Assembly (NCBI RefSeq): GCF_004793475.1
Contig: NZ_SRYZ01000001.1
Location: 238,656 to 302,655 of the forward strand
Direction of reading: 5' to 3'
DNA: 64,000 bases
From: Bacteroides muris (ex Afrizal et al. 2022)
Lineage (GTDB): Bacteria > Bacteroidota > Bacteroidia > Bacteroidales > Bacteroidaceae
The translations under genes were made by a program, and so were the position numbers. Position 1 is the stretch's first letter. Each line of letters begins with the position of its first letter. Under the pieces are notes generated by a model, which did not search any database, was not told the DNA's origin, and was given only the letters and a program-made list of their open reading frames with translations. Shown here piece by piece: positions 45,575 to 55,365 of this stretch.

Positions 45575-45988
45575 TTATTGAATGTCAATTACCTGACCTT
45601 CGGAGTATATTCTGCTGGATATTCCGGTTTCTACAACTTCGTCTGTCAAGTTTCCTACCAATTTTACAACGAATCTGTACCTTTTATTCGCATCGATTGC
45701 AATGCCTTCGGCAAATGTCCCTTCATTACCAATGGTTATCACATCTCTATAGATGTCATTCTCCACTTTCTGAATACTTACTTCAAGAGGCCTCAAAAAC
45801 TCATCAGGTATATTATCTGGAATTTGCCATGTCAACTTCACTGTATTCCCTTGTACTGAATAATCAAGGTTTTCCACTTTAGGCAAAATATAATGTGTTC
45901 CTTTACTGCCTACAACATCTCTGTCGTAACAACCAGTAAACAATAAACAAGTAAATATTACCATGCATATTCTTACTATATTTTTCAT
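45575..45988 (-). CDS. Small PUL lipoprotein with fibronectin-like domain
   Basis: The 137-residue protein has a lipoprotein signal (VRICMVIFTCLLFTGC) followed by one fibronectin III-like domain (VENLDYSVQGNTVKLTWQIP, then EVSIQKVENDIYRDV and KRYRFVVKLVG). It is directly behind SusD2 (24 nt) and before DUF4185, the usual site for small surface glycan-binding or spacer proteins. An upstream ATG at 45994 is possible. Ligand unknown. Confidence 0.75.
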   Translation of the reverse strand: MKNIVRICMVIFTCLLFTGCYDRDVVGSKGTHYILPKVENLDYSVQGNTVKLTWQIPDNIPDEFLRPLEVSIQKVENDIYRDVITIGNEGTFAEGIAIDANKRYRFVVKLVGNLTDEVVETGISSRIYSEGQVIDIQ

Positions 45989-46012
45989 AATCATAATTCT
46001 AAAAGTTTAATA

Positions 46013-47821
46013 TTAATATCCCGGATTTTGTGTATAATTACCTTTTGCCCACTTCATCTGAGCCTGTGATATGGGGAAGAATTCATCTCTACCAGCAGTA
46101 AAGCGTGCTATATTCATCCAGTCAAATCTATTTCTTTCCACTGCAAAATAAGCATTCATCGTTTTCTCCAGAGTTCCCCAACGCTGCAAGTCGAAGAAAC
46201 GGCGTCCTTCACAAGCTAGTTCAAGACGGTTTTCCCATTCCATGGCCTTCCATGCAAATTCTTTAGTCCATGTACAATTCACACCAGGTTTATACAACTC
46301 ACATTTGTAGTTCAGAATATAGCTTCCATCCGCAGTTTTCAGATTCTCAAGACTATTGGCGGCACGCTGACGAATTTTATTAATCAAAGGCAAAGCTTCA
46401 TCTTGTCTGTCCAATTGAATTAGGACTTCTGCTTTCCATAGTATCACTTCATCATATCTGATTAATCTCTTGTTCATAGAGTTAAACTGCCAACCATCGT
46501 ACAGCAAACAGTCACAATTAGGATGCGGTAATTCCTTCACAGATTTCAAATAACCATACTCAACACCATTACGAATACCACGAGCCTCAAAAATCAAATA
46601 AGGGTCATACTTCCAAGGCTGTCCGGGTGCACATATCGTATGACTGAAACGAGGGTCGAAAGTGTAGCGGTCGAAGAAAGCCTTATTACCGGCATCTACA
46701 AGTGTAATATCATCCGAACCATCGGCTTTCTTTATGTAATCACCATAGCAATCATCATTATAGGTATCAAACAACGGTAATCCATTTTCACCAGTCTTGA
46801 AAGCATTACCCATTGTATAGCTTGCATGATGGAAACCACAACACTGAAAACCTCCCCAATTCCACGGATGATTCAGTCCTTCACTTCTATTGATTTTACC
46901 CCCAGTAGAACTATTATCATTGATAGAATACTGAATCTCCCAAATGGATTCTTTCGTATTGTTATCAGACTCAATCATGAAATTCTCACCAAAATTGCTA
47001 CATAAGTCCAAAGCTTTACCTTCTTGTTCCGTCAACTTGTTCAGATAAATCAAAGCTTCATTCAGCCGTTCTTTGTTTACATTAATCACCTGATGTCTCT
47101 CATCTTGCTCATAAGCCATAAACATCAATGTTCTTGCAACCATTGCCGTTGCCGCATTCTTATTGACTCTTCCTTTATCTATCTGTACTTCTGGAAGATA
47201 TGACTCTGCATCCTTGAAATCCTTAAGAATTCTCTCCCACAGATACTGATCATTCGGATAGTTCTTGTCCCTATTCGGTACAGCCTCAAAATCTGCAGAA
47301 GTACCTGTTATAGTTTCATCCATGTAAGGTATATATTTGAAGAACTCTTTCAGTCTGAAATGAGTAAATCCGCGAAGAAACAGCATCTCACCCATTCGAC
47401 TGTTCTTTACTGGAAAATCTTCTTCAGAAATCGGCTGCATTTTCTGGATTGCAGTATTACATCTTTGGATAACTTGATAAGAAACATACCAAGGGTAATC
47501 AATAGGCCAGCCATTAGGAGTCAAATTCACAAAGGTTTCCATATATCCCCATCCATCGCCGCCGTCCCAGACGCCTCCTCCTCCTTTATAAGAGTCATCA
47601 GAACGAAGAGAACCAGACCACCAAGGTGAGAATGGTGAATCCCAAGACGGAATATCTGTCATTCTTGCATAAGCAGCTGTTACAAAGCCTTCCATATCAC
47701 TTGGTCTAACAAGCAAGTTCTCATCCAAAACTTGTTTGGGATTTACTTGTAGGAAATCCTCACATCCGGTCAAGCCGAATGTAGCGGTTAAAATCAATAA
47801 TGATGATATAAACTTTTTCAT
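46013..47821 (-). CDS. SusD/RagB-family outer-membrane lipoprotein (pair 2)
   Basis: The 602-residue lipoprotein has the signal LLILTATFGLTGC, then EDFLQVNPKQVLDENLL. SusD core motifs are MLFLRGFTHFRLKEFFKYIP, AATAMVARTLMFMAYEQDE, LIRYDEVILWKAEVLIQLDR and the C-terminal CEGRRFFDLQRWGTLEKTMN with FFPISQAQMKW. It is the SusC2 partner, 13 nt after it. It is only distantly like SusD1, which suggests that the two pairs import different oligosaccharides. Confidence 0.95.
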   Translation of the reverse strand: MKKFISSLLILTATFGLTGCEDFLQVNPKQVLDENLLVRPSDMEGFVTAAYARMTDIPSWDSPFSPWWSGSLRSDDSYKGGGGVWDGGDGWGYMETFVNLTPNGWPIDYPWYVSYQVIQRCNTAIQKMQPISEEDFPVKNSRMGEMLFLRGFTHFRLKEFFKYIPYMDETITGTSADFEAVPNRDKNYPNDQYLWERILKDFKDAESYLPEVQIDKGRVNKNAATAMVARTLMFMAYEQDERHQVINVNKERLNEALIYLNKLTEQEGKALDLCSNFGENFMIESDNNTKESIWEIQYSINDNSSTGGKINRSEGLNHPWNWGGFQCCGFHHASYTMGNAFKTGENGLPLFDTYNDDCYGDYIKKADGSDDITLVDAGNKAFFDRYTFDPRFSHTICAPGQPWKYDPYLIFEARGIRNGVEYGYLKSVKELPHPNCDCLLYDGWQFNSMNKRLIRYDEVILWKAEVLIQLDRQDEALPLINKIRQRAANSLENLKTADGSYILNYKCELYKPGVNCTWTKEFAWKAMEWENRLELACEGRRFFDLQRWGTLEKTMNAYFAVERNRFDWMNIARFTAGRDEFFPISQAQMKWAKGNYTQNPGY

Positions 47822-47834
47822 TGTGTTTTTTTAA

Positions 47835-50800
47835 TTAAAATGTAACATTAAGTCCGAAAGTCATTGTGAATGGAGTCAAATATCCATAACCAGACATTTC
47901 CGGGTCAAAACTTGTAAATTGGTCATCTCCCCAGAATTTCTTCAAAGTAAATACGTTTCTTGCAGAAGCATATACTCTCAAATTTTTCATCATCATCTTG
48001 TTGGTGATTTTAGCAGGAAAAGTATAACCCAATTCTATATTTCTCAACTTCAAGTAAGAACCATCTTCTATATAATAAGTAGACATTCTCTGTTCATTAT
48101 TGGTCATAACATTTGTCATCGCCGGAATATCTGAATCAGGATTGTCAAACGACCAAGCATCCAATAATCTAGTCGGATGATTTTTTCCGACAGGAACGGA
48201 ACCTGATATATGCCAAAAATCACTCTGACGCTTCCAATCATTACTTACCTGATTACCAAACACACCTTGGAAAAACATATTCAAATCAAAATTACGATAT
48301 TTGAAATCGAAAGTGATTCCTCCAAAGAAATCTGGATCGGCTGTTCCGATATACGTTCTGTCAGTCAATTCATCTACACGACCATCACCATCCAAATCTT
48401 TATAACGAATTCGACCAATAGCTTTTCCTGGTTGTTCAGCATGGTTATCCACTTCCTCTTGTGTCTTGAAAATTCCATCAGCTACAAGACCATAAAATAC
48501 ATTGGGAGACCTACCAATAACGAAGTCACGGACACCATCTCCCGGATATTTATTAATTACGTTTTCAGGAAGCTCTGTCAATTTCGTCTTATAAGTACCT
48601 ATATTTGCTGAAATAGTATACTGAAATTCGGCACTTGGGTCATTCCTAAAACTAACTTCAAATTCAAGACCTTGATTATTCATATTTGCACCATTAATCC
48701 AAGGTTCTCCACCTTCTCCCATCACAGCAATATAAGGAGTCTGTACAAGAATATCCTTTGTCTTCTTGAAATAGTATCCTAAAGAACCTGTAAGACGTTG
48801 GTTGAAAAATCCGAAGTCGACAGCCAAATCCGTCTGCGTAGTAGTTTCCCACTTCAAGTCAGGATTACCAAGCCAAGTTCTGTTATAACCGGAATACAAG
48901 GGACCGCTCTCATTACCCTGAATAGGATAAGATGTTCCAAAATAATCTGTTGTAAACGGAGTGGTAGTATATCCTCTCGGAAGACCTTGCACACTTCCGT
49001 TTGCTCCCCAGCTAGCACGTAATTTAAGATCGGACAGAAAGTCAAAATCTTCCATAAAAGCTTCATCCTTGATTCTCCAACCAACGGAGAAAGCAGGGAA
49101 AGTAGCATAACGGTTATTCTCACCGAATAAAGAAGAACCGTCACGGCGAACGGTAGCAGACAGCAAGTACTTTCCGTTATAAACATAGTTGGCCTTACCA
49201 AACAAAGAGAAATAGGTATATTCATCTGCAGAACTACCTAAGTTATATTTCTCTCCGGTAGTTACACCAATATGTGCAAAATCTCTATCTTCCAAATAAA
49301 TACCTTCTCTTCTTGCAGAAAATCCTTCTTGAACGAATCTGGTTGCCTCAGTACCCAACACAACATCCAAATTGTGTTTACCAGTACTCAATGTATATGA
49401 CAAAGTGTTAGTCCATACATAACTCAACGGATGTGATTGATAACTGCCTACATAGTTTTCTCCATCGCTATTTCTTCCTCCAGTTTCCGACCAAACACCA
49501 TCAACAGCACGATTATAAGCATTGCCATAATCAAGACCGAACTGGGTTCTTGCCGAAATGCCTTTCCAAATATTCAAATCGAGGAAAATATTACCAATAA
49601 TCTTCACATAATTATTGATATTATCCTTATTCATTGTCAATAATCGAACAGGGTTGGTAAAATCATCAAAACCCGGAGCACCAGCCCATCCACCATTTTC
49701 ATCATATACAGGAGAGGCAGGAGGATTAATCATCGCCCACCATGTTTCACTTTGGTCTCTATACTGCAAATAAGATACTGCAAGATTTTCACCAACTTTC
49801 AAATGATTTTTTATCAAACTATATTCAGTATTAGCACGTATCGAATATTGTCTGAAGAATGTATGTATCTGTGTACCTTCATTATTGAAATAACCCAACG
49901 AGAACAAGCTTTTGGATTTCTCAGAACCATTAGAAATGGTCAACTGATGATTATGGGAAATAGCAGTCTGAAAAATTTCTCCCATCCAATCTGTATTACT
50001 TCCTCTTACAGTTTGGTCTGCATTAAGGTATTCAGCAACTTTAACCTCGTCCAAAACAGCTATTCCATTATCACCTCTATGCCATGTATAATTATACGCT
50101 GAAGGCAAAGAAATAGAAGTACCATATACTCTTTCATCATAAGCTTGAGCTTGGAATGCTGCTCTACCATATTGTTCAGCATTCATCAAAGTAGGTTTGT
50201 TCAATACAGTATTGATAGAAACACTACCATTATACTCAATGTTTGTCTTACCTGCTTGACCCTTTTTTGTCTGAATCAAAATAACACCACCGGAAGCTCT
50301 TGCACCATAAATAGAGGCAGATGCTGCATCTTTCAAAACTTGAATAGATTCAATATCACCAGAATTTATATCACGAAGATTCAAATTTTCAGTAGGCATA
50401 CCATCCAAAACAATTAAAGGCTTAACTCCTCCCGAAAGAGAAGACAATCCACGAATCTGCACCGTAGTTCCTTCAGCAGGATTACCACCATTTGTAGTGA
50501 TATGCACACCAGCCATCTTTCCTTGTAATGACTTCATGGCATTGGCAGAAGCATTTTTCTTTAAATCACTCGCATTTGCCATTGCAACAGAACCTGTCAA
50601 ATCCGCTTTCTTCTGTGTCATATAACCAGTGTATACCACAACTTCTGACAACATTGTAGCATCACTCTTCATGATAACATTCAAAAAGTTTAAGCCTTTA
50701 ACCGAATATTCTTCCGTTTTTTGACCAATATAAGAAAAGACTAATATAGCCTTATCAGAAGGTATTTTTATAGAGTATTTTCCATCAATATCAGTCGTGG

Positions 50801-51053
50801 TACCGATAGTAGTTCCTTTAACAACAACATTCACTCCAATAAGAGGTTCATTCGTTCCTTCTTCCAAAACCGTTCCTTGTATTATCCTCTCTTGTTGAAT
50901 CACGTTAGAAGTATCTATACCATGTCCAGATACTTGAATAAACTCTTTTGTCTCCGATACAGCCACAGAAAGAGGTAAACTATCCCCTGCATAAGCTGTC
51001 AATGATAACATTGATACCAATGCCACGAAACCATTTCTTTTGAAATATTTCAT
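47835..51053 (-). CDS. SusC/RagA-family TonB-dependent transporter (pair 2)
   Basis: The 1072-residue importer has a signal peptide (NGFVALVSMLSLTAYAG). A 35-residue Ser/Thr-rich stretch precedes the carboxypeptidase-like domain (IIQGTVLEEGTNEPLIGVNV). The TonB box region is SEVVVYTGYMTQKKADLTGS, the plug VLKDAAASASIYGARASGGV, and the barrel ends in TFGLNVTF. The N-terminal 100 residues are near-identical to the SusC stump at 52129-52443, so one gene arose from the other or both from a duplication. Its upstream region is only 47 bp before the IS element, which may have replaced the original promoter. Confidence 0.95.
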   Translation of the reverse strand: MKYFKRNGFVALVSMLSLTAYAGDSLPLSVAVSETKEFIQVSGHGIDTSNVIQQERIIQGTVLEEGTNEPLIGVNVVVKGTTIGTTTDIDGKYSIKIPSDKAILVFSYIGQKTEEYSVKGLNFLNVIMKSDATMLSEVVVYTGYMTQKKADLTGSVAMANASDLKKNASANAMKSLQGKMAGVHITTNGGNPAEGTTVQIRGLSSLSGGVKPLIVLDGMPTENLNLRDINSGDIESIQVLKDAASASIYGARASGGVILIQTKKGQAGKTNIEYNGSVSINTVLNKPTLMNAEQYGRAAFQAQAYDERVYGTSISLPSAYNYTWHRGDNGIAVLDEVKVAEYLNADQTVRGSNTDWMGEIFQTAISHNHQLTISNGSEKSKSLFSLGYFNNEGTQIHTFFRQYSIRANTEYSLIKNHLKVGENLAVSYLQYRDQSETWWAMINPPASPVYDENGGWAGAPGFDDFTNPVRLLTMNKDNINNYVKIIGNIFLDLNIWKGISARTQFGLDYGNAYNRAVDGVWSETGGRNSDGENYVGSYQSHPLSYVWTNTLSYTLSTGKHNLDVVLGTEATRFVQEGFSARREGIYLEDRDFAHIGVTTGEKYNLGSSADEYTYFSLFGKANYVYNGKYLLSATVRRDGSSLFGENNRYATFPAFSVGWRIKDEAFMEDFDFLSDLKLRASWGANGSVQGLPRGYTTTPFTTDYFGTSYPIQGNESGPLYSGYNRTWLGNPDLKWETTTQTDLAVDFGFFNQRLTGSLGYYFKKTKDILVQTPYIAVMGEGGEPWINGANMNNQGLEFEVSFRNDPSAEFQYTISANIGTYKTKLTELPENVINKYPGDGVRDFVIGRSPNVFYGLVADGIFKTQEEVDNHAEQPGKAIGRIRYKDLDGDGRVDELTDRTYIGTADPDFFGGITFDFKYRNFDLNMFFQGVFGNQVSNDWKRQSDFWHISGSVPVGKNHPTRLLDAWSFDNPDSDIPAMTNVMTNNEQRMSTYYIEDGSYLKLRNIELGYTFPAKITNKMMMKNLRVYASARNVFTLKKFWGDDQFTSFDPEMSGYGYLTPFTMTFGLNVTF

Positions 51054-51100
51054 AATATAAATAAAAAAGGTTAATAAAATAATATTATTTACTATACAAT

Positions 51101-52128
51101 ACCTGTTGGTTGAATTAAATTAGAGAATATTTTATCCGCCCAATCGGACGATGATTAACGAAATTGACATATTGCATGAACGTCATTGCTGCTATTTTGC
51201 CTGCTATGCGGGTGAAAAGACCGCAGGATTGTTTTGCGTAGTTTCGTATCATCATAAGATTGTCGTTGAGCTGGGAAAATATCGTTTCGATACGTTTACG
51301 GAATCTCTTGTATGCCCATGTAAGCGGATGCCAGTTTTTCTGATTCAGCCGATATGGAACTTCAAGAGTGATATTTGCTGCCTCAAAGAGATTCTTCTGA
51401 ATCTCAGCACAGAGATAGCCTTTATCTCCAAGCATCATGCAATCATGATATTCCCAGCGTACGTCCTTGAGATAATGAAGGTCATGAACACTTGCGGCAG
51501 TCATGTCAAAGGAATGGATAACACCAAGTATTCCGCAGACAACATGGAGCTTATAGCCATAATAATGCAAGCCTTGCGAAGCGCAGTATCCCCAGTCGGG
51601 AGCAGCATCGGGATTGTCTTGTCCCATGGTGCATCGTTTGGCCCGTGCGTTCCGGCATACCTTTACTGGTTTAGAATCAATGCAGAATACATCTTCGGGG
51701 CCATCAATAGCTCTGGCTACATCCTTGCGGATTTCTTCTGCAAGTCGGGCCGTGAGCTTGCGTCGGGCATTGAATTGTCTGCGACTGATTAGGTTAGGCA
51801 AATCCTCCTTACACTCATGGTGCAGACGATAAAAAAGAAGATTCTCGCTGTCGAAGCCGAAGAACTCGGCGGTTATCCCGAGAGCAATGACTTCAAGGTC
51901 GGAAAACTTGGGAACAACACCGCACCTGGGTACGTTTCCATGTTCATTAACTCGATTTCCGGCAAAATCCTTGCAGATTCCGAGGATTCTGACGAAATTT
52001 GCTATGAAGTTGCGCATAAGCAGTGCAATAGTAGTAAACGGTGTGGTTACCACTAATTTACTAATAATCTGCAAATTGTGCAACTTTTTCATTTGTAAAT
52101 ATTTAGAATTTTAATTCAACCAACGGGT
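51101..52128 (-). mobile_element. IS982-family insertion sequence, complete
   Basis: The inverted repeats are ACCTGTTGGTTGAATTAAA (51101-51119) and its partner at 52128-52110 (ACCCGTTGGTTGAATTAAA when read inward), 18 of 19 matching. They bound a 1028-bp element with one transposase. The flanks ...ATACAAT and TAATATAG... share no target duplication. The left flank is the SusC2 leader and the right flank is the interior of another SusC gene, so sequence next to the element has been deleted or exchanged. Confidence 0.88.
51115..52092 (-). CDS. IS982-family DDE transposase
   Basis: The intact 325-residue transposase has an N-terminal domain with FSDLEVIALGITAEFFGFDS. The DDE residues sit in FCIDSKPVKVC, MLGDKGYLCAEIQ and RKRIETIFSQLNDNLM. 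The last motif (KRIE...FSQL) and the NYAK tail are typical of IS982. It has no frameshift, so the element could still move. It points the same way as the PUL genes and may supply or block read-through into SusC2. Confidence 0.9.
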   Translation of the reverse strand: MKKLHNLQIISKLVVTTPFTTIALLMRNFIANFVRILGICKDFAGNRVNEHGNVPRCGVVPKFSDLEVIALGITAEFFGFDSENLLFYRLHHECKEDLPNLISRRQFNARRKLTARLAEEIRKDVARAIDGPEDVFCIDSKPVKVCRNARAKRCTMGQDNPDAAPDWGYCASQGLHYYGYKLHVVCGILGVIHSFDMTAASVHDLHYLKDVRWEYHDCMMLGDKGYLCAEIQKNLFEAANITLEVPYRLNQKNWHPLTWAYKRFRKRIETIFSQLNDNLMMIRNYAKQSCGLFTRIAGKIAAMTFMQYVNFVNHRPIGRIKYSLI

Positions 52129-52443
52129 TAATATAGCATTATCAGAAGGTATTCTTATCGAATATTTTCCCTCCACATCAGTAGTTGTACCTATAGTAGT
52201 TCCTTTAACGACAACATTCACCCCAATAAGAGGCTCATTAGTCCCTTCTTCCAGAACTGTTCCTTGTATTACTCTCGCTTGTTGAATCTCATTAGAAGTA
52301 TCTACACCATGCTCGGATACTTGAACAGATTCATTTGTCCCCAATGCAGCGGTTGCAAGGGGTAAATAATCCCCTGCATACACTGCAAATGATAGCATTG
52401 ATGCCAATGCTATGAAACCATTCCTTTTAAAAGAACTCCTCAT
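52129..52443 (-). pseudogene. N-terminal stump of a third SusC gene cut by the IS element
   Basis: The first 105 codons of a SusC gene survive: signal NGFIALASMLSFAVYAG, then RVIQGTVLEEGTNEPLIGVN and GTTTDVEGKYSIRIPSDNAI. After that the frame enters the IS inverted repeat and stops. The match to SusC2 is about 80-85 percent over this stretch, ending at the same residues (PSDKAIL in SusC2). The remaining 950 codons and any SusD partner are gone, so the event was an insertion plus deletion, or recombination between the two SusC genes. Confidence 0.88.
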
Positions 52444-52503
52444 AATACTTTGATTTAATAGTTAATAAAAAACAACGTAATTTTAAATATTGAGCATACC
52501 CAA

Positions 52504-53685
52504 TTACCATCTTGGAATTTCCAAATCGTCCTTGCTCGGCAAAGCCGGGAATTTGGCATGCGGCTCGGCCTGGTACCAGAAAGTGGTCGACGAGATATCC
52601 GACTTCTGGTTGTTGTAGCGTCCGTCATGACGCCATCCCAGGTCCTGTATCGTGACCTTCAGGTCCTTGTCGAAGCGTACCGGATCAAGGATATGCCAGC
52701 GGTACAACCCGAAAGCAGTCACCGCACGGTACAGCCCGTCAGGACGGATTACCTGGTGCATACCGGCATAGGGGGTGGTGAACTCCTGGTATTGGCGCGT
52801 CTTCTGGTTCTCGAAATTGTACGAGCCGCAGAAGTAGTCCTCAGCCCCGGTTCCACAGATAGTCGGGTATTCCTTGTCACCGTCCATGTAGAACTTGATT
52901 TCCCCTTCACCCCACCAGCAGTTGTCGTTTACACGCCACGCCAGGTAGGTACCCACATACTGTCCCTTGCCCTTCACACCGTCAATCAGCGTGTGCAGAG
53001 ACCCCTGGGTCGGGTTGGAACGACGGAACTGCGCGTGGAAGTAGGCCTCGTCCTCGGGGACTTCTGTCAGGGTGTAGTTGATTTGGTAGTACAGGCGCAT
53101 CTCCTCGGCGGTGTTGATGTTCTCCAGCGTGATACGGGCTTTCTTGCGGAAAGGCATCTTCCAGTAGCAGTTGAAAGCGCTGCCCGGATTCACGCAGACG
53201 GCCAGCGAGGAGAGCTGTGCATATTCATTGTATGCGCTGCAGAAGAAGTCACCCACCGGACATTCGACGGAAGGCTCCTTCTCGTCGTCCCAGTACATTC
53301 TCAGGATGGAGAAGCGCCAGTTCCCGGTCGGCGTCATCCAGATTTGCTGGATGGCTCCCGGACCCTCAATCTCCGCAATCGTGATTGTCTCTCCCGGTTT
53401 CACGATGATGAAGGGGTTCACCTTCCAACCCTTGCCCAGGTCCTTGGCCGCATGGTGGGCGTTGGCCACATTGCGCTGGTCCTTGTCCCTGACCGGGTCT
53501 GCCATGCCGCCCTTGCCTTTCTCACCCGTGAAGTTCTCGGGGCTGATGGAACGTGTCTTGGCATCGGACAGTCTTGACAGGTTACCCATGTTCATATCCA
53601 GTCCGTTGAAGGGGTAGTTACTTTGGGCGTAAACACCTACGGTGACCATGCACAAGGCCGCCAGAATTAATGATTTGATTCTCAT
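52504..53685 (-). CDS. GH172 (DUF2961) glycosidase, third copy
   Basis: This 393-residue secreted enzyme has a signal peptide (SLILAALCMVTVGVYAQ). The GH172 core is complete: EIEGPGAIQQIWMTPTGNWR, MYWDDEKEPSVECPVGDFFC, CWWGEGEIKFYMDGDKEYPT and ICGTGAEDYFCGSYNFENQK, with FYQAEP-type end (TTFWYQAEPHAKFPALP). By eye the gene has a clearly higher G+C content than the genes on both sides, and the same composition runs into the 3' half of the kinase. It probably entered as one block by recombination. It is the last gene linked to the sugar operon, 28 nt after the kinase. Function inferred: exo-D-arabinofuranosidase or a related furanosidase. Confidence 0.9.
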   Translation of the reverse strand: MRIKSLILAALCMVTVGVYAQSNYPFNGLDMNMGNLSRLSDAKTRSISPENFTGEKGKGGMADPVRDKDQRNVANAHHAAKDLGKGWKVNPFIIVKPGETITIAEIEGPGAIQQIWMTPTGNWRFSILRMYWDDEKEPSVECPVGDFFCSAYNEYAQLSSLAVCVNPGSAFNCYWKMPFRKKARITLENINTAEEMRLYYQINYTLTEVPEDEAYFHAQFRRSNPTQGSLHTLIDGVKGKGQYVGTYLAWRVNDNCWWGEGEIKFYMDGDKEYPTICGTGAEDYFCGSYNFENQKTRQYQEFTTPYAGMHQVIRPDGLYRAVTAFGLYRWHILDPVRFDKDLKVTIQDLGWRHDGRYNNQKSDISSTTFWYQAEPHAKFPALPSKDDLEIPRW

Positions 53686-53713
53686 GTTTTAAATAGATTA
53701 ATGGTTTGTATAC

Positions 53714-55354
53714 TTAGTTAATGGTTTCAGCAAGTTTTGCCAGTTCAAGATATTTCTTGTACAGTTTTTCGTAGATGAGGGCTCTTTTCTCATCCGGCCG
53801 GTATTCAGCCTCGATGTCCGACCCCATGTGCCTTGTCGCCTCGTTGATATCCTTGTACACCCCTGCGGCAACTGCCGCGAACATTGCCGCCCCCAGGGCA
53901 CAGGTCTGTTCCGAGCGGACCACACGAATAGGCATGTCCAGCACGTCCGCCAGCGTCTGCATCACGAAGGGCGCCTTCTTGCTGATGCCTCCGATGGCAT
54001 TGACCGAATCAATGCGCAGCCCCTGTCCCTTCATATGCTCCACAATACGACGGGAACCGAAGGCGGTGGCTTCCACCAGCGCACGGAATATTTCCGGGGC
54101 GCTGGTTCCCAGCGTGAGTCCCACAACGGCACCCTTCACGTTCTGGTCTGCATCGGGGGTACGGCGGCCATTCATCCAGTCCAAGGCGACAACACCGTCC
54201 TCGGAGGGTTCCATGTCCTGGGCCTCACGGGTGAGTTCCACCAGCATGCCTTCCAGAACTTTCTGCCTGGCCTCCCCCTCGGGGATGTCCTTCAGTGTCC
54301 ATGCCAGCATCTTCCTGAACCAGGCGTAGATGTCTCCGAAAGCCGACTGTCCGGCTTCGAAACCGATGAATCCCGGAAGCACCGAACCGTCCACCTGGCC
54401 GCAGATTCCCTTGATACAGCGTCCGCCTACCTCGTCTTTGCCGGCAACCATGATGTCGCAGGTGGATGTTCCCATGATACGTGTCAGTATCCCCGGGGCG
54501 ACGGATGCGCCTACGGCTCCCATATGGGCGTCCAGTGCTCCCACAGCCACGGCGATTCCTTGGGGAAGTCCAAGCCTGTCTGCCCACTCGTGTGTCAGCT
54601 CCCCTGCCTTGGTGTCGCTGGTGTGGGTTTCCGTGAACAGATGGGGGAGCATTTCCTTCAAGGCCGGATTAAGTTCTTCGAGAACTTCGCCGGAAGGAAG
54701 ACACCAACTGGCATGCCACATTGCTTTATGTCCAGCAGCACAACGGCTACGAAAGATCTGTTCCGGAATAGTGTTACCAGTTACTAATCCAGTCATCCAA
54801 TCACAATGTTCTACCCAAGCATAAGCAGCATCCTTTATAGCGACATTTGTGTTGATAATATGTAAAACCTTTGACCATACCCATTCTGATGAATAAGTAC
54901 CACCTTCATAAAGTAAATAATCAAGGTTACGTTTATTGATCAGTGCATTGATTTGCTCAGCTTCTCGAACAGCTGTATGATCTTTCCAAAGAATAAACAT
55001 AGCATCCGGTTCTTCTGCAAACTCGGGACATAAAGCTAATGGCATTCCTGCCTTATCGGTTAAAGCAGGAGTACTACCAGTTGTGTCAAAACATAATCCA
55101 CAAATAGAAGCAATCTCTTCTTCCTTCAAATCAGATAAAGCTATATGTACAGCCTCTGTCATGGATTCAATATAATCTAATGGATGTTGGCGATAACGAT
55201 TGTTGTGTGCATCGCAGTAAAGCCCCGCTTTCCAACGGGGGTAAAAACTTACCCCCGTAGCCATTTCACGGCCAGTATATGTATCCACTACCAGTGCACG
55301 ACAAGAATCCGTACCAAAATCAAGACCAATAACGTATTTCTTGTTTGACTCCAT
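53714..55354 (-). CDS. araB: AraB-type ribulokinase (FGGY family), mosaic gene
   Basis: This 546-residue sugar kinase has the N-terminal ATPase motif VIGLDFGTDSCRALVVDTYT, substrate-side SMTEAVHIALSDL and GLCFDTTGSTPAL, and the FGGY signatures EHCDWMTGLVTG and NAIGGISKKAPFVMQTLADV with the last ATP loop EQTCALGAAMFAAVAAGVYK. The length and motifs fit ribulokinase rather than fuculokinase. Ribulokinases phosphorylate L-ribulose and also D-ribulose at O5, so with the adjacent FucI-type isomerase the likely step is D-ribulose to D-ribulose 5-phosphate. Codons 1 to about 215 are A+T-rich, while the rest (below about 54700) is G+C-rich, so the gene is a recombinant. A deleted copy of its middle lies at 62472. 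Confidence 0.88.
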   Translation of the reverse strand: MESNKKYVIGLDFGTDSCRALVVDTYTGREMATGVSFYPRWKAGLYCDAHNNRYRQHPLDYIESMTEAVHIALSDLKEEEIASICGLCFDTTGSTPALTDKAGMPLALCPEFAEEPDAMFILWKDHTAVREAEQINALINKRNLDYLLYEGGTYSSEWVWSKVLHIINTNVAIKDAAYAWVEHCDWMTGLVTGNTIPEQIFRSRCAAGHKAMWHASWCLPSGEVLEELNPALKEMLPHLFTETHTSDTKAGELTHEWADRLGLPQGIAVAVGALDAHMGAVGASVAPGILTRIMGTSTCDIMVAGKDEVGGRCIKGICGQVDGSVLPGFIGFEAGQSAFGDIYAWFRKMLAWTLKDIPEGEARQKVLEGMLVELTREAQDMEPSEDGVVALDWMNGRRTPDADQNVKGAVVGLTLGTSAPEIFRALVEATAFGSRRIVEHMKGQGLRIDSVNAIGGISKKAPFVMQTLADVLDMPIRVVRSEQTCALGAAMFAAVAAGVYKDINEATRHMGSDIEAEYRPDEKRALIYEKLYKKYLELAKLAETIN

Positions 55355-55365
55355 AGTTTAAAGCA

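Noticed and set aside
52558..54824. Long plus-strand frames opposite GH172 and the kinase
   Set aside because: High G+C on the coding strand removes stops from the opposite strand; the minus-strand genes have clear families.
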